Source: an uncultured Ruminococcus sp. (GTDB taxonomy: Bacteria > Bacillota > Clostridia > Oscillospirales > Acutalibacteraceae). Taken from it: a stretch of 64,000 nucleotides of DNA. A program made the position numbers and the translations under genes. The notes beneath the pieces were generated by a model. That model saw only the letters and a program-made list of their open reading frames with translations. It was not told the DNA's origin and made no database searches. Positions 1 through 7,992 of the stretch are shown in pieces. Every line of letters begins with the position of its first letter. Positions within the stretch are counted from its first letter, which is position 1. The stretch is from the NCBI GenBank assembly GCA_902765855.1, contig CACXBF010000013.1:1-64000 (forward strand). The letters are read 5' to 3'.

Positions 1-194
1 TATGTTTTTATAATGTTTCCATTATAATCATAAATTGTAATTGTTCTGTTCAACCCACCTCCAAAGTCTGATGTTGTGTCTTTAATTTTTCTATTGAAAC
101 TTGAGCAAGCAGCCATAGAAACAATTAAGACACTCACCGAAATTGTAATTACAATAATTTTTTTAAGTCTAGCTGATGAAAATTTATTTTTCAT
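1..194 (-). CDS. DUF5052-like lipoprotein, 3' end outside window
   Basis: The gene starts at 194 (ATG with AGAGGAA upstream) and runs off the left edge, so only the first 64 residues are visible. It has a basic N-terminus, a hydrophobic segment at about residues 12-28 and a lipobox MAAC, which indicates a membrane-anchored lipoprotein. After the lipid Cys comes a GGLNRTITIYDYNG stretch, which I associate with the DUF5052 family of mobile-element and Clostridia lipoproteins. The function is unknown. It is the last visible gene of a small minus-strand pair with the membrane protein 15 bases upstream. Confidence 0.7.
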   Translation of the reverse strand, partial: MKNKFSSARLKKIIVITISVSVLIVSMAACSSFNRKIKDTTSDFGGGLNRTITIYDYNGNIIKT

Positions 195-209
195 TTGTCA
201 TTCCTCTTG

Positions 210-593
210 TTATAATTTATTTATACTACCTATTTTTAGATTAACTAAATCAGGTTCAATTAATTTTTCTGTCAATTTTTCTATGATAATGCTGTCAGAA
301 AAATATAGTGTAATTATTATTTCTGTATCATCTTCAATATCACTAACAATATTGAAATTTATATCAAATATATCTTCATATGTTAAACCCGATGAATATG
401 GCAACAAAGTTTTTAATTCATAAAAAGTATGAATGTTTTTGCACGATTTAATTATTTTTATTGCTATCTTTTTATTCTTATAATAATTTTTATAAACTTC
501 CTTATTATACAAAAGTAATAAAACAACTAAAGATGGAAGTGCAATTATTACAAATATAATGAGCATTACCAGGTTAATATTAATATTATACAT
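210..593 (-). CDS. small membrane protein of unknown function
   Basis: The product is 127 residues. The start is set at the ATG at 593 because GGAGATATAAAA precedes it; a longer frame exists but has no ribosome site. One N-terminal membrane segment (about residues 8-28) is followed by a Lys/Tyr-rich stretch and a charged soluble part of about 85 residues. It lies 15 bases upstream of the DUF5052-like lipoprotein and is probably co-transcribed with it. I recognise no family. It is divergent from the membrane gene at 637. Confidence 0.55.
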   Translation of the reverse strand: MYNININLVMLIIFVIIALPSLVVLLLLYNKEVYKNYYKNKKIAIKIIKSCKNIHTFYELKTLLPYSSGLTYEDIFDINFNIVSDIEDDTEIIITLYFSDSIIIEKLTEKLIEPDLVNLKIGSINKL

Positions 594-636
594 TTTTATA
601 TCTCCTATAAAATTAATGAATAGAGGTGTTACTCTT

Positions 637-1215
637 ATGATAAAAGAAATAAAGATACATATTAAACACAAAGTTGAAAATAAATCCTTTTTATATAAAT
701 TAATACTTTCTTTATTTATTTGTGGTGTTATTTTTTCTATGATTGGTATTAAAAGTGGGGAATCTGATATTAATTTATATATGTTTTGTTTATTTGCATC
801 ATCATGCTCTTTTTCTTTTGGTTTTATATTAACTCCATTAAATGAAAAAAAGCGAGAACAAATTTTTTATAAAATATCAATCTATGCAATGATGTTAATA
901 ATAACAGCTATTTCATTAGTATTCTGGGTATATGTATATTTAGGAGGAAGAGGTAATGTGATATTGTATATATTTATGTTTTGGCTATTATTAGGCTCGA
1001 TTTTATTTTTAATTAATTTGATTGTAGATATATTTAAATTTATCAAATCCATAACTGACAAATTTTTTTCAAAGATATTTAATAATAAATTCTCTAATAC
1101 AGTTTTATGGATAAAAAATATAACATCTATTATAGCAACAATAACTACATTTTTAGCCACTATAATAAGTTTATTGGAACTATTGAGTAAATTTCCATAT
1201 CAATCTTTTAATTGA
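637..1215 (+). CDS. polytopic membrane protein of unknown function
   Basis: The product is 192 residues. The start at 637 is chosen for GAGGTG seven bases upstream. Hydrophobic segments at roughly 20-42, 50-70, 84-104, 110-132 and 165-188 suggest four to five membrane passes, with a Lys-rich loop around 135-160. No family is recognised. It is the only plus-strand gene in this part of the element. Its very AT-rich codon use matches its neighbours here rather than the chromosome to the right, in keeping with mobile-element origin. Confidence 0.5.
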   Translation: MIKEIKIHIKHKVENKSFLYKLILSLFICGVIFSMIGIKSGESDINLYMFCLFASSCSFSFGFILTPLNEKKREQIFYKISIYAMMLIITAISLVFWVYVYLGGRGNVILYIFMFWLLLGSILFLINLIVDIFKFIKSITDKFFSKIFNNKFSNTVLWIKNITSIIATITTFLATIISLLELLSKFPYQSFN

Positions 1216-1240
1216 ATAATATCTAAACTAAGTAAATAAT

Positions 1241-1420
1241 CTATGTGTACAAAAAATACTTAGTGATTCTTACAGGTGTTTCAACTGAGGGAAGAATATT
1301 ATCATTTTCCCAATTTGACACGCTTTGTTTTGAAACACAAAGTGTTCGTGCAAGCTGTACCTGTGTTATATTTCTTGCCTTTCTTAAATCTCGTACTCTG
1401 ATTTTAATTTCATTTTTCAT
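1241..1420 (-). CDS. short XRE-family helix-turn-helix regulator, probably C-terminally truncated
   Basis: This 59-residue product was read directly on the minus strand. It carries a typical XRE/Cro fold: RVRDLRKARNITQVQLA, then VSKQSVSNWEN as the recognition helix, then LPSVETPVRITKYF. Family members usually continue for a few more residues and often a dimerisation tail; here an early TAG follows, so it may be truncated, though the DNA-binding unit is complete. Its ATG overlaps the TGA of the Cys-rich gene upstream (ATGA), which indicates translational coupling. It likely regulates element genes. Confidence 0.65.
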   Translation of the reverse strand: MKNEIKIRVRDLRKARNITQVQLARTLCVSKQSVSNWENDNILPSVETPVRITKYFLYT

Positions 1421-1581
1421 TTGTTCTTCTCCTTTGTAAAAATAGTTCTTGCCATTTCATAAAGCCTTGTACATTGTTCCTTGTCTGTATTTCTAAAGCT
1501 GAATCCAACAAACTGACCTTTGCAATCACTAATGCAGCACTTACCATCAAGATTTGCTATACAGTTTTTATCACAGTACAT
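1417..1581 (-). CDS. Cys-rich 54-residue protein
   Basis: This short minus-strand gene starts at 1581 with AGGAGGAATCAG upstream and ends overlapping the XRE start. It has six Cys residues in 54, including C3, C7, C15, C16 and C20, which looks like a small metal-binding (Zn or Fe-S) fold, followed by a helical RLYEMARTIF tail. I recognise no named family. Coupling with a HTH regulator suggests a joint regulatory role in the element; this is inference. Confidence 0.55.
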   Translation of the reverse strand: MYCDKNCIANLDGKCCISDCKGQFVGFSFRNTDKEQCTRLYEMARTIFTKEKNK

Positions 1582-1603
1582 TCTGATTCCTCCTACCGTT
1601 ACA

Positions 1604-1789
1604 TTATAATTTTTTTATATTATTACTTAATATATCATTTAATAATTTTGGAAGTAAATCAATAACTATGAAGATATGTGGTAAAATTGATAAAGCATTA
1701 AACCAATATAAAAATTTAATTATCAAATATAGTTCATGATTTCCTTGTAATATTTGTTCCATCATTCGCTGAAAATCAGGACATATCAT
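1604..1789 (-). CDS. possible small membrane protein
   Basis: This 61-residue frame starts inside the last codons of the SpoVG-like gene (ATG at 1789) in another frame. It has a hydrophobic central segment (about residues 22-45). No clear Shine-Dalgarno is seen, so it would depend on coupling to the upstream gene. It may not be real. Confidence 0.3.
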   Translation of the reverse strand: MICPDFQRMMEQILQGNHELYLIIKFLYWFNALSILPHIFIVIDLLPKLLNDILSNNIKKL

Positions 1790-2057
1790 TATGCCATTTC
1801 CTTTCGCTCAGATATTTTCCAATGATTTCTCTCTCAATGTAAGCTCTTATGTTACGGTTGAGAGGAATAATGTATGGATTCGAGGAATTTCCTTGAGGGC
1901 AAGGAAACTCAACAAACATTCGCTTATTGTTTTTGAGAATCTGTATATCATTGATTTTCAAGCTTCCATCAATGACAATACGAGCTTTAGCTAATCTTCT
2001 TTGGGGTTTAGCATTTTGTACTTCTTCAGTTTCAATTACTATATCTGTAATTGTCAT
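1776..2057 (-). CDS. SpoVG-family protein
   Basis: The product is 93 residues, close to the family norm of about 90-100. The start at 2057 is chosen because GGAGGTACAGAAA precedes that ATG; an upstream in-frame ATG overlaps the ribosome site itself. The pattern ITDIVIE, AKARIVIDGSLKINDIQI and MFVEFPCPQG matches the SpoVG fold (a site-specific DNA/RNA-binding protein). SpoVG-like genes are common on clostridial conjugative and plasmid-like elements, where the role is not established. It follows a leader hairpin (2079-2112) similar in placement to those before rep and parA. Confidence 0.8.
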   Translation of the reverse strand: MTITDIVIETEEVQNAKPQRRLAKARIVIDGSLKINDIQILKNNKRMFVEFPCPQGNSSNPYIIPLNRNIRAYIEREIIGKYLSERKWHNDMS

Positions 2058-2078
2058 TTTCTGTACCTCCAATAATTG

Positions 2079-2112
2079 AAAAGCGGTCCTGATTTTTAAA
2101 ACTGCTTTAAAT
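2079..2112 (-). promoter_or_regulatory. leader hairpin before the SpoVG-like gene
   Basis: On the minus strand an imperfect hairpin (AAAGCAGT with ACCGCTTTT) precedes AATTATTGGAGG and the SpoVG start. The stem is weaker than the matching rep and parA leaders. Confidence 0.35.
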
Positions 2113-2115
2113 ATT

Positions 2116-2448
2116 TTATAATTGTTTCGATTTGTTACTCTTATTAAAATGAATTATAGTAAGTATAGTAAAAATAAGTATATTAATTATATAAAATAAA
2201 ACATTGGAACATAGGCTGATTATAGGATTTATTGGCATTATTTTACTCATATTTAATTTTAAAAATATATTATATAAATTAAATATAACAAATTCAAAAA
2301 GATAGTATATAATATAATATATATATACTATCTTTAAAAACAAGTACAACATATATCTTAATTTTGAACTTTTTCGATTTTCATAGTAGTCATGTACTAA
2401 TATAATCAAAACAATACCAAAGATAACCATTAGAAATTTAATCAACAT
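2116..2448 (-). CDS. small polytopic membrane protein
   Basis: The product is 110 residues and almost entirely hydrophobic, with three likely membrane segments (about residues 3-20, 34-58 and 80-101). It starts 13 bases after the stop of the DUF6017 replication-module gene, with only a weak AGGTAA upstream, so it is probably read by coupling. No family is recognised. It may be an accessory maintenance or conjugation protein of the element. Confidence 0.4.
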   Translation of the reverse strand: MLIKFLMVIFGIVLIILVHDYYENRKSSKLRYMLYLFLKIVYIYYIIYYLFEFVIFNLYNIFLKLNMSKIMPINPIISLCSNVLFYIINILIFTILTIIHFNKSNKSKQL

Positions 2449-2461
2449 GATTTATATTTAC

Positions 2462-3424
2462 CTAATCTTCATATCCATAATCGTCATTTTCCGTACCTCC
2501 ATAATCATAATTAACCTCGGCACTATAATATGCGTCAGAGGTCATTGGAGCGTTGTATAAGGCTGCCAGCAAGTATTTCTTGATATTTCTGATTGGATTG
2601 CGTGAACTTGCTACTTTGAAGCAATCTAAAACATACTCAACTGTTACCTCATCAAGTTTGTCAAATACACGCTGTACAAGCTTGATAGGCTTTGCTTGAT
2701 TGCATATCTGCACTGTACCAGTGGATGAATATACATCAAGCATAATGTCAACAATGCCATCAACAATATCGCCATAGTTACTGACAAGTCGTTTATATCC
2801 TATACGATTTTCTATTTCACACTTCATCTTATCAATCTCATCATCAGTAAGAGATTGATTGATAAGATAATTAGTACTTTGTTTTTTAGTAATTGATTCT
2901 TTAGTATTTAATTGTCCTTGATTTTCTGTCGGTAGAAATTCTACCTGTAGAATTTCAAGGGGTAGATTTTCTACCTCTTGTTTTTCTACTTCTTGTTTCA
3001 TAGAAGTAATTTCAGATGTTTCAAGGGGTGGATTTTCTACTTCTTGTTTTTTTATATGAGCTTTCTTTACCGGTGTACCTTCTCGTGAATGTGTATCTTT
3101 ATCTGAATACTCATAGAAGTCATACACATACTCAATGCGTCCACTTTTTGTTTCACTTGGCATGAGCTTTGTGACAGTTAAATATCCCCATTCTTTCAGC
3201 TCATTAAGGGCAGATTTAATAGCTGTTTCGTTTTCTTTGCAAATGCAAGTCAAGCCAGCAATGGAATAATCCCAGTCATCAGGAAGAGAAAATACTTTGC
3301 TGAGCAATCCAATAGCTTTTAATGATAAATTGCGGGATTGTAGATGATAATTACTCATTACAGTATAGTTTGCATTCTTATGTACTCTGCAAACTGATGA
3401 ATTTGATGTTCTTGATTTTGTCAT
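2462..3424 (-). CDS. DUF6017-type replication/helix-turn-helix protein of a plasmid-like element
   Basis: The product is 320 residues. The start at 3424 follows GGAGGTTGCGAAAA. The N-terminal ~110 residues form a winged-helix domain (NLSLKAIGLLSKVFSLPDDW, then ETAIKSALNELKEWGYL), as in RepA_N/DnaD-like initiators. Residues about 125-190 are a low-complexity linker with repeats of the type KQEVENxPLE. The C-terminus matches DUF6017 (ENRIGYKRLV, RNPIRNIKKYLLAALYN). Such proteins sit beside parA/parB on integrative elements of Firmicutes, and a replication-initiation role is inferred from that. A terminator-like hairpin in its leader may control its level. Confidence 0.7.
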   Translation of the reverse strand: MTKSRTSNSSVCRVHKNANYTVMSNYHLQSRNLSLKAIGLLSKVFSLPDDWDYSIAGLTCICKENETAIKSALNELKEWGYLTVTKLMPSETKSGRIEYVYDFYEYSDKDTHSREGTPVKKAHIKKQEVENPPLETSEITSMKQEVEKQEVENLPLEILQVEFLPTENQGQLNTKESITKKQSTNYLINQSLTDDEIDKMKCEIENRIGYKRLVSNYGDIVDGIVDIMLDVYSSTGTVQICNQAKPIKLVQRVFDKLDEVTVEYVLDCFKVASSRNPIRNIKKYLLAALYNAPMTSDAYYSAEVNYDYGGTENDDYGYED

Positions 3425-3447
3425 TTTTCGCAACCTCCATAATCGAA

Positions 3448-3484
3448 ATAATTAAAAATCCGTCCTGAATATCAGAACGGATTT
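3448..3484 (-). promoter_or_regulatory. hairpin plus U-tract in the rep leader
   Basis: The minus strand reads AAATCCGTTCTGA-TAT-TCAGGACGGATTTTT directly before the rep ribosome site. This is an intrinsic terminator in a leader position. It either stops read-through from the parAB side or attenuates rep. Confidence 0.6.
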
Positions 3485-3546
3485 GTGTTTATTTATTTGG
3501 TGACTTTTGATACAATAATATTATCAAAATAGAAAGGGTGATAAGC

Positions 3547-4248
3547 TTGAATATTTCAGAGCTATCAGATATTGAGTACAATTATATTTTTTCCTTGGAG
3601 AATATTCGAGATGTAATTGAATTGAATCAAAGACGAATTAAGTTGATACAGGACTTAGAATTTCTTAAAGAATCTAAGTATATAAACAAAATAATTAGAT
3701 TAAGTAATGATTTGGATACATTAGCTTTTAAATTATTAAACCGCAATAGCATACAAGATAGCGAAAAATTTAACGCTACCCGTCAAGCTATGATTATCTG
3801 TAATGCTAAAATTGCCGATTGTTTGAATAAAGAAGAAGGTAAAAATAAAACATACAAGAAATTCATAAGGAAAAATAAAGATATATCAAAGGATATAAAT
3901 TGTTTTGAAAATATAAACATAAAATTAGGTAATGTTAGTTATTTTGGAATAAAGTTAAATAATTGGATGATGATTTGGACTATAGTGTTTATTATTTTAC
4001 TTTTATCAGTTATATTGGTGGTAGAACTCATTATTCAAAATAACATTGGAATATTATTTTCATCGATAATTTTATCTGGTGCTTTTATTATTCTTCTAAT
4101 AAAACAAAATGAATTAAAGAGAGCAATAAAGTTTGACTATATACAACGTGTTCTTAGCCGAAATGAATATATAACCGCAAATATTCAGGAAAAATATGAT
4201 AAATCTTTTTATGATGGACTTCAAAGTATTATACAAAAAAAGCTATAA
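3547..4248 (+). CDS. membrane protein with N-terminal coiled-coil
   Basis: The product is about 233 residues. The start is set at TTG 3547, because AAAGGGTGAT lies four bases upstream; GTG at 3538 is the alternative but overlaps that ribosome site. Residues 1-125 are charged and helical. Two close hydrophobic segments follow (about 138-160 and 165-183), then a charged tail of about 50 residues. No family is recognised. It is convergent with, and overlaps the end of, the small membrane gene at 4229. It is possibly an effector or exclusion protein of the element (inference). Confidence 0.5.
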   Translation: MNISELSDIEYNYIFSLENIRDVIELNQRRIKLIQDLEFLKESKYINKIIRLSNDLDTLAFKLLNRNSIQDSEKFNATRQAMIICNAKIADCLNKEEGKNKTYKKFIRKNKDISKDINCFENINIKLGNVSYFGIKLNNWMMIWTIVFIILLLSVILVVELIIQNNIGILFSSIILSGAFIILLIKQNELKRAIKFDYIQRVLSRNEYITANIQEKYDKSFYDGLQSIIQKKL

Positions 4249-4543
4249 TGTTTAAAATTATGATTCCAATTAAAATCCAAAGCAATATATGAAGTCTTGC
4301 TTTTTTTATATTTCCAAAACGCATATTATCAACTTCATTCAATGTTCCTAAGAAACAAAATACTAAAGAAAAAAGTTCAAGAAGTGAAGAAGCACCTACA
4401 CTTAATGATGAAACAATAACAAGTATTCCTGTGATTAACATACATAAAGTTGTATTTAATATATTAAGATTAACAGCTGATTTTGATAATGCCAAGGTAA
4501 GTATAATTATTTGTAATATAAAAGAAATCCAGAAATATTCCAT
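4229..4543 (-). CDS. small polytopic membrane protein
   Basis: The product is 104 residues, mostly hydrophobic, with about three membrane segments. GAGGTAATAATT precedes the ATG at 4543, and the gene begins just after the parB stop, so it is the third gene of the parAB operon. Its 3' end overlaps the convergent gene at 3547-4248 by 20 bases. No family is recognised. Confidence 0.5.
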   Translation of the reverse strand: MEYFWISFILQIIILTLALSKSAVNLNILNTTLCMLITGILVIVSSLSVGASSLLELFSLVFCFLGTLNEVDNMRFGNIKKARLHILLWILIGIIILNIIAFFV

Positions 4544-4548
4544 AATTA

Positions 4549-5775
4549 TTACCTCATATATCTATCTCGTGCGTCTTGTGCCGAATACATATCAAACAAT
4601 CGGCTTAGTTGCATATCAAGTTTAATTCCAGCTTCATCACAGGCAAGAAGAATATAGCCCTCTATAATTTCGTTGAACATTCCAGAATCGCACATATCAT
4701 TTATTTCCTCTGGACTTCTTTTGAACATATCTGCTGTAATATCAATAGCTCTATGCTCATTTTGTACAGCAACTTCGTTTTTACATTCAAGCTGGGTTTC
4801 TATATCTGTTTCGTTAGAAACATTATCTTCATAATTATCTGTTATTTCAGTTTTAAAGTTTTTTTCAGAGACGCTTATTTCATTTGTTGTAGGAACTTCC
4901 GTCTTTTCAACTTCTATATCCTGAATAGTATCTTCATCAGAATTATCTACTTCGGATTCATCTGGATATATTTGTTCAATTTCGGAAGTAATTTGCTCGT
5001 TAGATTTATTAAACTTACCATTTACAATATCTTGAATATTTTCATTAAATTCATCGTCGCTTAAATCTAATTTTCGAATATACTTAACAGCTGATAAGTT
5101 CAGCAAACTTGATATATAAGATTTTTCAAAATTACCTATATATTTATATAGTGAGGATTGCTTTTCTATCGAAAGAAAAGCAAATTCAACGGCTGTTTCG
5201 ATACTTATAATTCCGTTATCAACAAAGTCTTGCATTTCTGGAATGAGATGTGTAAGTCTTATATAGCGATATATCTGCTTACGACTAAGACCTTTCTGCT
5301 CCGCTATTGCAGATACAGTCGATTTTTTACCAAGCTTTTTCATCAATGATAACTGTTCTGCGTATGCTTTTGCGTATACGCTTGGCTTATATTCATTGTT
5401 ACGGTCCGTATTGGTTGCAATAATGATGTATCTTGCAATATCATCATCAGCCTTTATGTTCCTTATATAGCAAGGAATATCATCTTTAGCGAGCTTTTTA
5501 CAAGCCCTGAAACGATGTCTACCCGACAAAATTTTATATTTTTCGCCGTCTTTAACGACTATAATAGGTTCTATAACACCAACATTTTCAATGCTGTCAG
5601 CTATCTGTTCTATTTTAGATTCGTTTATTGGAAATGGCTGATTGTCTATTTCCTCAAGCAAGGAAAGTGGAAGATTTACATATTGGTTATCGCTTTTTAT
5701 ACCAAGAACATCATTGTATGCGTCCGCAACACTTGGAAATCCCTGCTTTTGTATATTAAGCTTTTGTTTAGCCAT
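4549..5775 (-). CDS. parB: ParB-family partition protein
   Basis: The product is 408 residues. The N-terminal ParB/Sulfiredoxin nuclease-like domain holds a GRHRFRACK box (about residues 88-96) and the motif VGVIEPIIV. A helix-turn-helix follows at about 150-175 (VSAIAEQKGLSRKQIYRYIRL). Residues about 265-345 are an acidic, low-complexity linker, and the C-terminal ~65 residues resemble the tail seen in ParB proteins of integrative elements. ParB binds parS sites and works with ParA in segregation or stabilisation. Its start overlaps the parA stop by eight bases. I did not find a convincing parS. Confidence 0.88.
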   Translation of the reverse strand: MAKQKLNIQKQGFPSVADAYNDVLGIKSDNQYVNLPLSLLEEIDNQPFPINESKIEQIADSIENVGVIEPIIVVKDGEKYKILSGRHRFRACKKLAKDDIPCYIRNIKADDDIARYIIIATNTDRNNEYKPSVYAKAYAEQLSLMKKLGKKSTVSAIAEQKGLSRKQIYRYIRLTHLIPEMQDFVDNGIISIETAVEFAFLSIEKQSSLYKYIGNFEKSYISSLLNLSAVKYIRKLDLSDDEFNENIQDIVNGKFNKSNEQITSEIEQIYPDESEVDNSDEDTIQDIEVEKTEVPTTNEISVSEKNFKTEITDNYEDNVSNETDIETQLECKNEVAVQNEHRAIDITADMFKRSPEEINDMCDSGMFNEIIEGYILLACDEAGIKLDMQLSRLFDMYSAQDARDRYMR

Positions 5776-6568
5776 TGATGTTATCCTCCTTGCTTATAAT
5801 TTCATCGACTACTGCCATATATTGTTGACCTGTTACACTGCTTTTTCTTCCGACAAGGCTCTTGTGAGTGATTGATGCAACTTTGACTTCATCTCGATAT
5901 GAGATTGCAGTGTCAAATACAAAGTTACCATAGCTATCTTTTAGAGCTTCTACAATAGCCTTTGCGGAGTTTGTGCGATTGTTAAACATTGTAACCAACA
6001 TACCAAGTACAAATTTCTCAATATTAGTTGTCTGCTTTACACGCTGTAATGTTGCAAGTAACTGGTCTACACCTTCATATGCCCAGTAATCAGACTGCAC
6101 AGGTATAAGCACCTTATCACACGCTTTCAGTGCATTTGATACAAGCAAATCGAGTGTTGGAGGACAATCAATGATTATATAGTCATAATCTTTAAAGGCT
6201 TCATCGGCGAACAGTCTTGAGAACACACCGGTGCTGTCACTGTCTGTGCCTAAGATTGATATTATGCCTGCAAGCATAAAGTTTGATGGAATATAATCTA
6301 TATTTTCAACATCAGAATGTCTGATAGCTTCTGAAATAAGCTGCTTATTCTTTGAAACAGTCTGCCAAATAAGCTCTGAAATAGTTGGTTTCCCATCTTG
6401 AGTATAACCAAGCCAACGGCTGAGGTGACTTTGGTTATCCGTATCAATAAGCAGTACCTTTTTATTGTTCATAACAAGTCCAACACCTATATTGATGGCA
6501 GTTGTTGTTTTTGCTACTCCACCTTTTTGGTTTGCAATAGCAATGATAATTGGTTTCTTTGTTTTCAT
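5768..6568 (-). CDS. parA: ParA-family partition ATPase
   Basis: The product is 266 residues, the normal size for a plasmid-type ParA/Soj. The deviant Walker A KGGVAKTTT lies at residues 15-23, Walker A' at LLIDTDNQSHLS, and Walker B at DYIIIDCPP. There is no N-terminal DNA-binding extension, so autoregulation probably needs other factors. It forms an operon with parB (8-base overlap). The leader contains a hairpin with a T-tract and the sequence ATTATTGCGATTAAGGAG, which closely matches the rep leader. Confidence 0.92.
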   Translation of the reverse strand: MKTKKPIIIAIANQKGGVAKTTTAINIGVGLVMNNKKVLLIDTDNQSHLSRWLGYTQDGKPTISELIWQTVSKNKQLISEAIRHSDVENIDYIPSNFMLAGIISILGTDSDSTGVFSRLFADEAFKDYDYIIIDCPPTLDLLVSNALKACDKVLIPVQSDYWAYEGVDQLLATLQRVKQTTNIEKFVLGMLVTMFNNRTNSAKAIVEALKDSYGNFVFDTAISYRDEVKVASITHKSLVGRKSSVTGQQYMAVVDEIISKEDNING

Positions 6569-6603
6569 AGTCGCATTCTCCTTAATCGCAATAATTTTTT
6601 ATA

Positions 6604-6633
6604 TAATAAAAAGCCGATTACATTTGTAATCGA
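6604..6633 (-). promoter_or_regulatory. hairpin plus U-tract in the parA leader
   Basis: The minus strand reads AAGTCGATTAC-AAAT-GTAATCGGCTTTTT, upstream of the parA ribosome site. It has the same arrangement as the rep leader (hairpin, U-tract, conserved block, Shine-Dalgarno). Confidence 0.6.
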
Positions 6634-6725
6634 CTTAATATTTAATACTTATAACCTAAAAATAAATACTTTTTGTTCAACTTGTTTAATATAAATATTT
6701 ATAGAATAGAAATATTTTATAAATG

Positions 6726-6754
6726 TTGACAGTCAATCAAAAAATCTTTATAAT
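6726..6754 (+). promoter_or_regulatory. sigma-A promoter of the integrase
   Basis: TTGACA (6726-6731), 17-base spacer, TATAAT (6749-6754): a consensus promoter 33 bases before the integrase ATG. Confidence 0.8.
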
Positions 6755-6787
6755 CAATTTCGTTGCAACAGAAAGTAGGTTTTAAAT

Positions 6788-7798
6788 ATGGAACTAATAA
6801 TTTTAGACGAAAATTCATCATTCAGCGAGTGGGCAAAGAAATGGAAAACTCGCAAAATCGTAGGAATTTCAAAAGCTTATCAAACTGCTGTGAATAGCCA
6901 AGTGAATTATTTAACTAATTTCTTTGGAGATATTTCAATCAACAGAATTAAACCAATGCATATAGATGAACTCATTTCAAAGCTGGCAATCGAAAATCCT
7001 AAAACACATCGACCGTCTTCAAAGAAGTTACTTAAAGAAGTCAAAAATACAGCAGTTAATATATTTGAGTATGCTGCTGACAACTCTGATTATGACCGTA
7101 ATCCTGCATTGAAAGTCAAAATTCCTAAAAATGCACCTAAAAATACTCGTCGGGCATTAACTGATAATGAAATACATTGGATTGTTAATACACCTCATCG
7201 AGCAAGAATAGCTGCGATTATAATGACTTTTTGTGGTTTACGCTCAGGAGAGGTAATCCCTTTACAATGGACTGATATAGATTTTGAAAAATCTTCATTA
7301 TCTGTAATTAAATCAGTATCACGAGTATCTTCTAATAAATATAGTATCAAAAGTGGAACAAAGAACGGTAAATCACGAGTTATTCCGATACCAAAAGAAT
7401 TATTAGAAGAACTTAAACAATACAAAACCCAATCAATATCAAGATTTGTTTGTAGTGATATTGATGAAGATATGCACACACCATCATCGTGGAAAAGATT
7501 GTGGGAATCTTTCAATAATGTCTTGAGTCATCACTATGCAACATTACAACAATCACAGCAAAGTATTTATAATCCGAAAGGAATAAAAAAGAGAGTAGAT
7601 AAAATAACTCCTCATATGCTTCGGCATACATATGCCACTATGCTATATTGTTCTGGTGTAGATGTTTTATCTGCACAAAGATTATTAGGGCATTCAGATG
7701 TATCAACAACACTATCAATATATACACATCTTGAACAATCTAAAATGGATATTTCCATTAGTGCATTTTGCGAATATATATCTTCATATTTCAGTTAA
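6788..7798 (+). CDS. int: tyrosine recombinase / phage-type integrase
   Basis: The product is 336 residues. The N-terminal SAM-like arm and core-binding domain covers about 10-115, and the catalytic domain about 120-320. The active-site set is visible: R152 (GLRSGE), K192/K195 region, H276-x-x-R279 (HMLRHTYA), H302 (LGHSD) and the nucleophile Y312 (IYTH). It drives site-specific integration and excision. It stands next to a tRNA-Pro 3' half that begins 15 bases after its stop, the usual int-att arrangement, so this is the right end of the element. Confidence 0.93.
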   Translation: MELIILDENSSFSEWAKKWKTRKIVGISKAYQTAVNSQVNYLTNFFGDISINRIKPMHIDELISKLAIENPKTHRPSSKKLLKEVKNTAVNIFEYAADNSDYDRNPALKVKIPKNAPKNTRRALTDNEIHWIVNTPHRARIAAIIMTFCGLRSGEVIPLQWTDIDFEKSSLSVIKSVSRVSSNKYSIKSGTKNGKSRVIPIPKELLEELKQYKTQSISRFVCSDIDEDMHTPSSWKRLWESFNNVLSHHYATLQQSQQSIYNPKGIKKRVDKITPHMLRHTYATMLYCSGVDVLSAQRLLGHSDVSTTLSIYTHLEQSKMDISISAFCEYISSYFS

Positions 7799-7813
7799 TA
7801 TTATTCGTAAAAA

Positions 7814-7858
7814 TTTGGGACCAAGATGCCGCAGGTTCAAGTCCTGTCACCTCGACCA
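7814..7858 (+). other. attachment site: 3' half of tRNA-Pro(UGG)
   Basis: From TTTGGGA (anticodon loop with UGG) the sequence continues with the CCAAG stem, a short variable loop, a T-arm GCAGG-TTCAAGT-CCTGT and the acceptor end CACCTCG-A-CCA. No D-arm or 5' acceptor strand lies upstream; the integrase gene is there instead. This is an att site produced by integration inside a tRNA-Pro gene, at or near the anticodon loop. The other junction lies left of the window. Confidence 0.82.
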
Positions 7859-7861
7859 TAG

Positions 7862-7897
7862 TAAAAGCCCTTTGCCGATAGGTAAGGGGCTTATTTC
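7862..7897 (+). terminator. terminator after the tRNA-Pro half
   Basis: AAGCCCTTTGCC-GATA-GGTAAGGGGCTT followed by ATTTCTT: probably the original terminator of the tRNA-Pro gene, now separated from its 5' half. Confidence 0.55.
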
Positions 7898-7925
7898 TTG
7901 GAAAAATTTATTTTCCAAATCACCT

Positions 7926-7972
7926 CAAAAAATCCGCCTGACAGGCATAAATGTCAGGCGGATTTTTTTATT
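7926..7972 (+). terminator. intrinsic terminator
   Basis: ATCCGCCTGACA with TGTCAGGCGGAT (12 bp stem) followed by seven T. It lies just upstream of the gene at 7993. Confidence 0.8.
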
Positions 7973-7992
7973 TTAGAAAGGAAGAAAAAATT

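Noticed and set aside
1245-1665. Two plus-strand frames of 63-64 codons
   Set aside because: The minus strand here encodes the Cys-rich and XRE proteins with strong ribosome sites and ATGA coupling.
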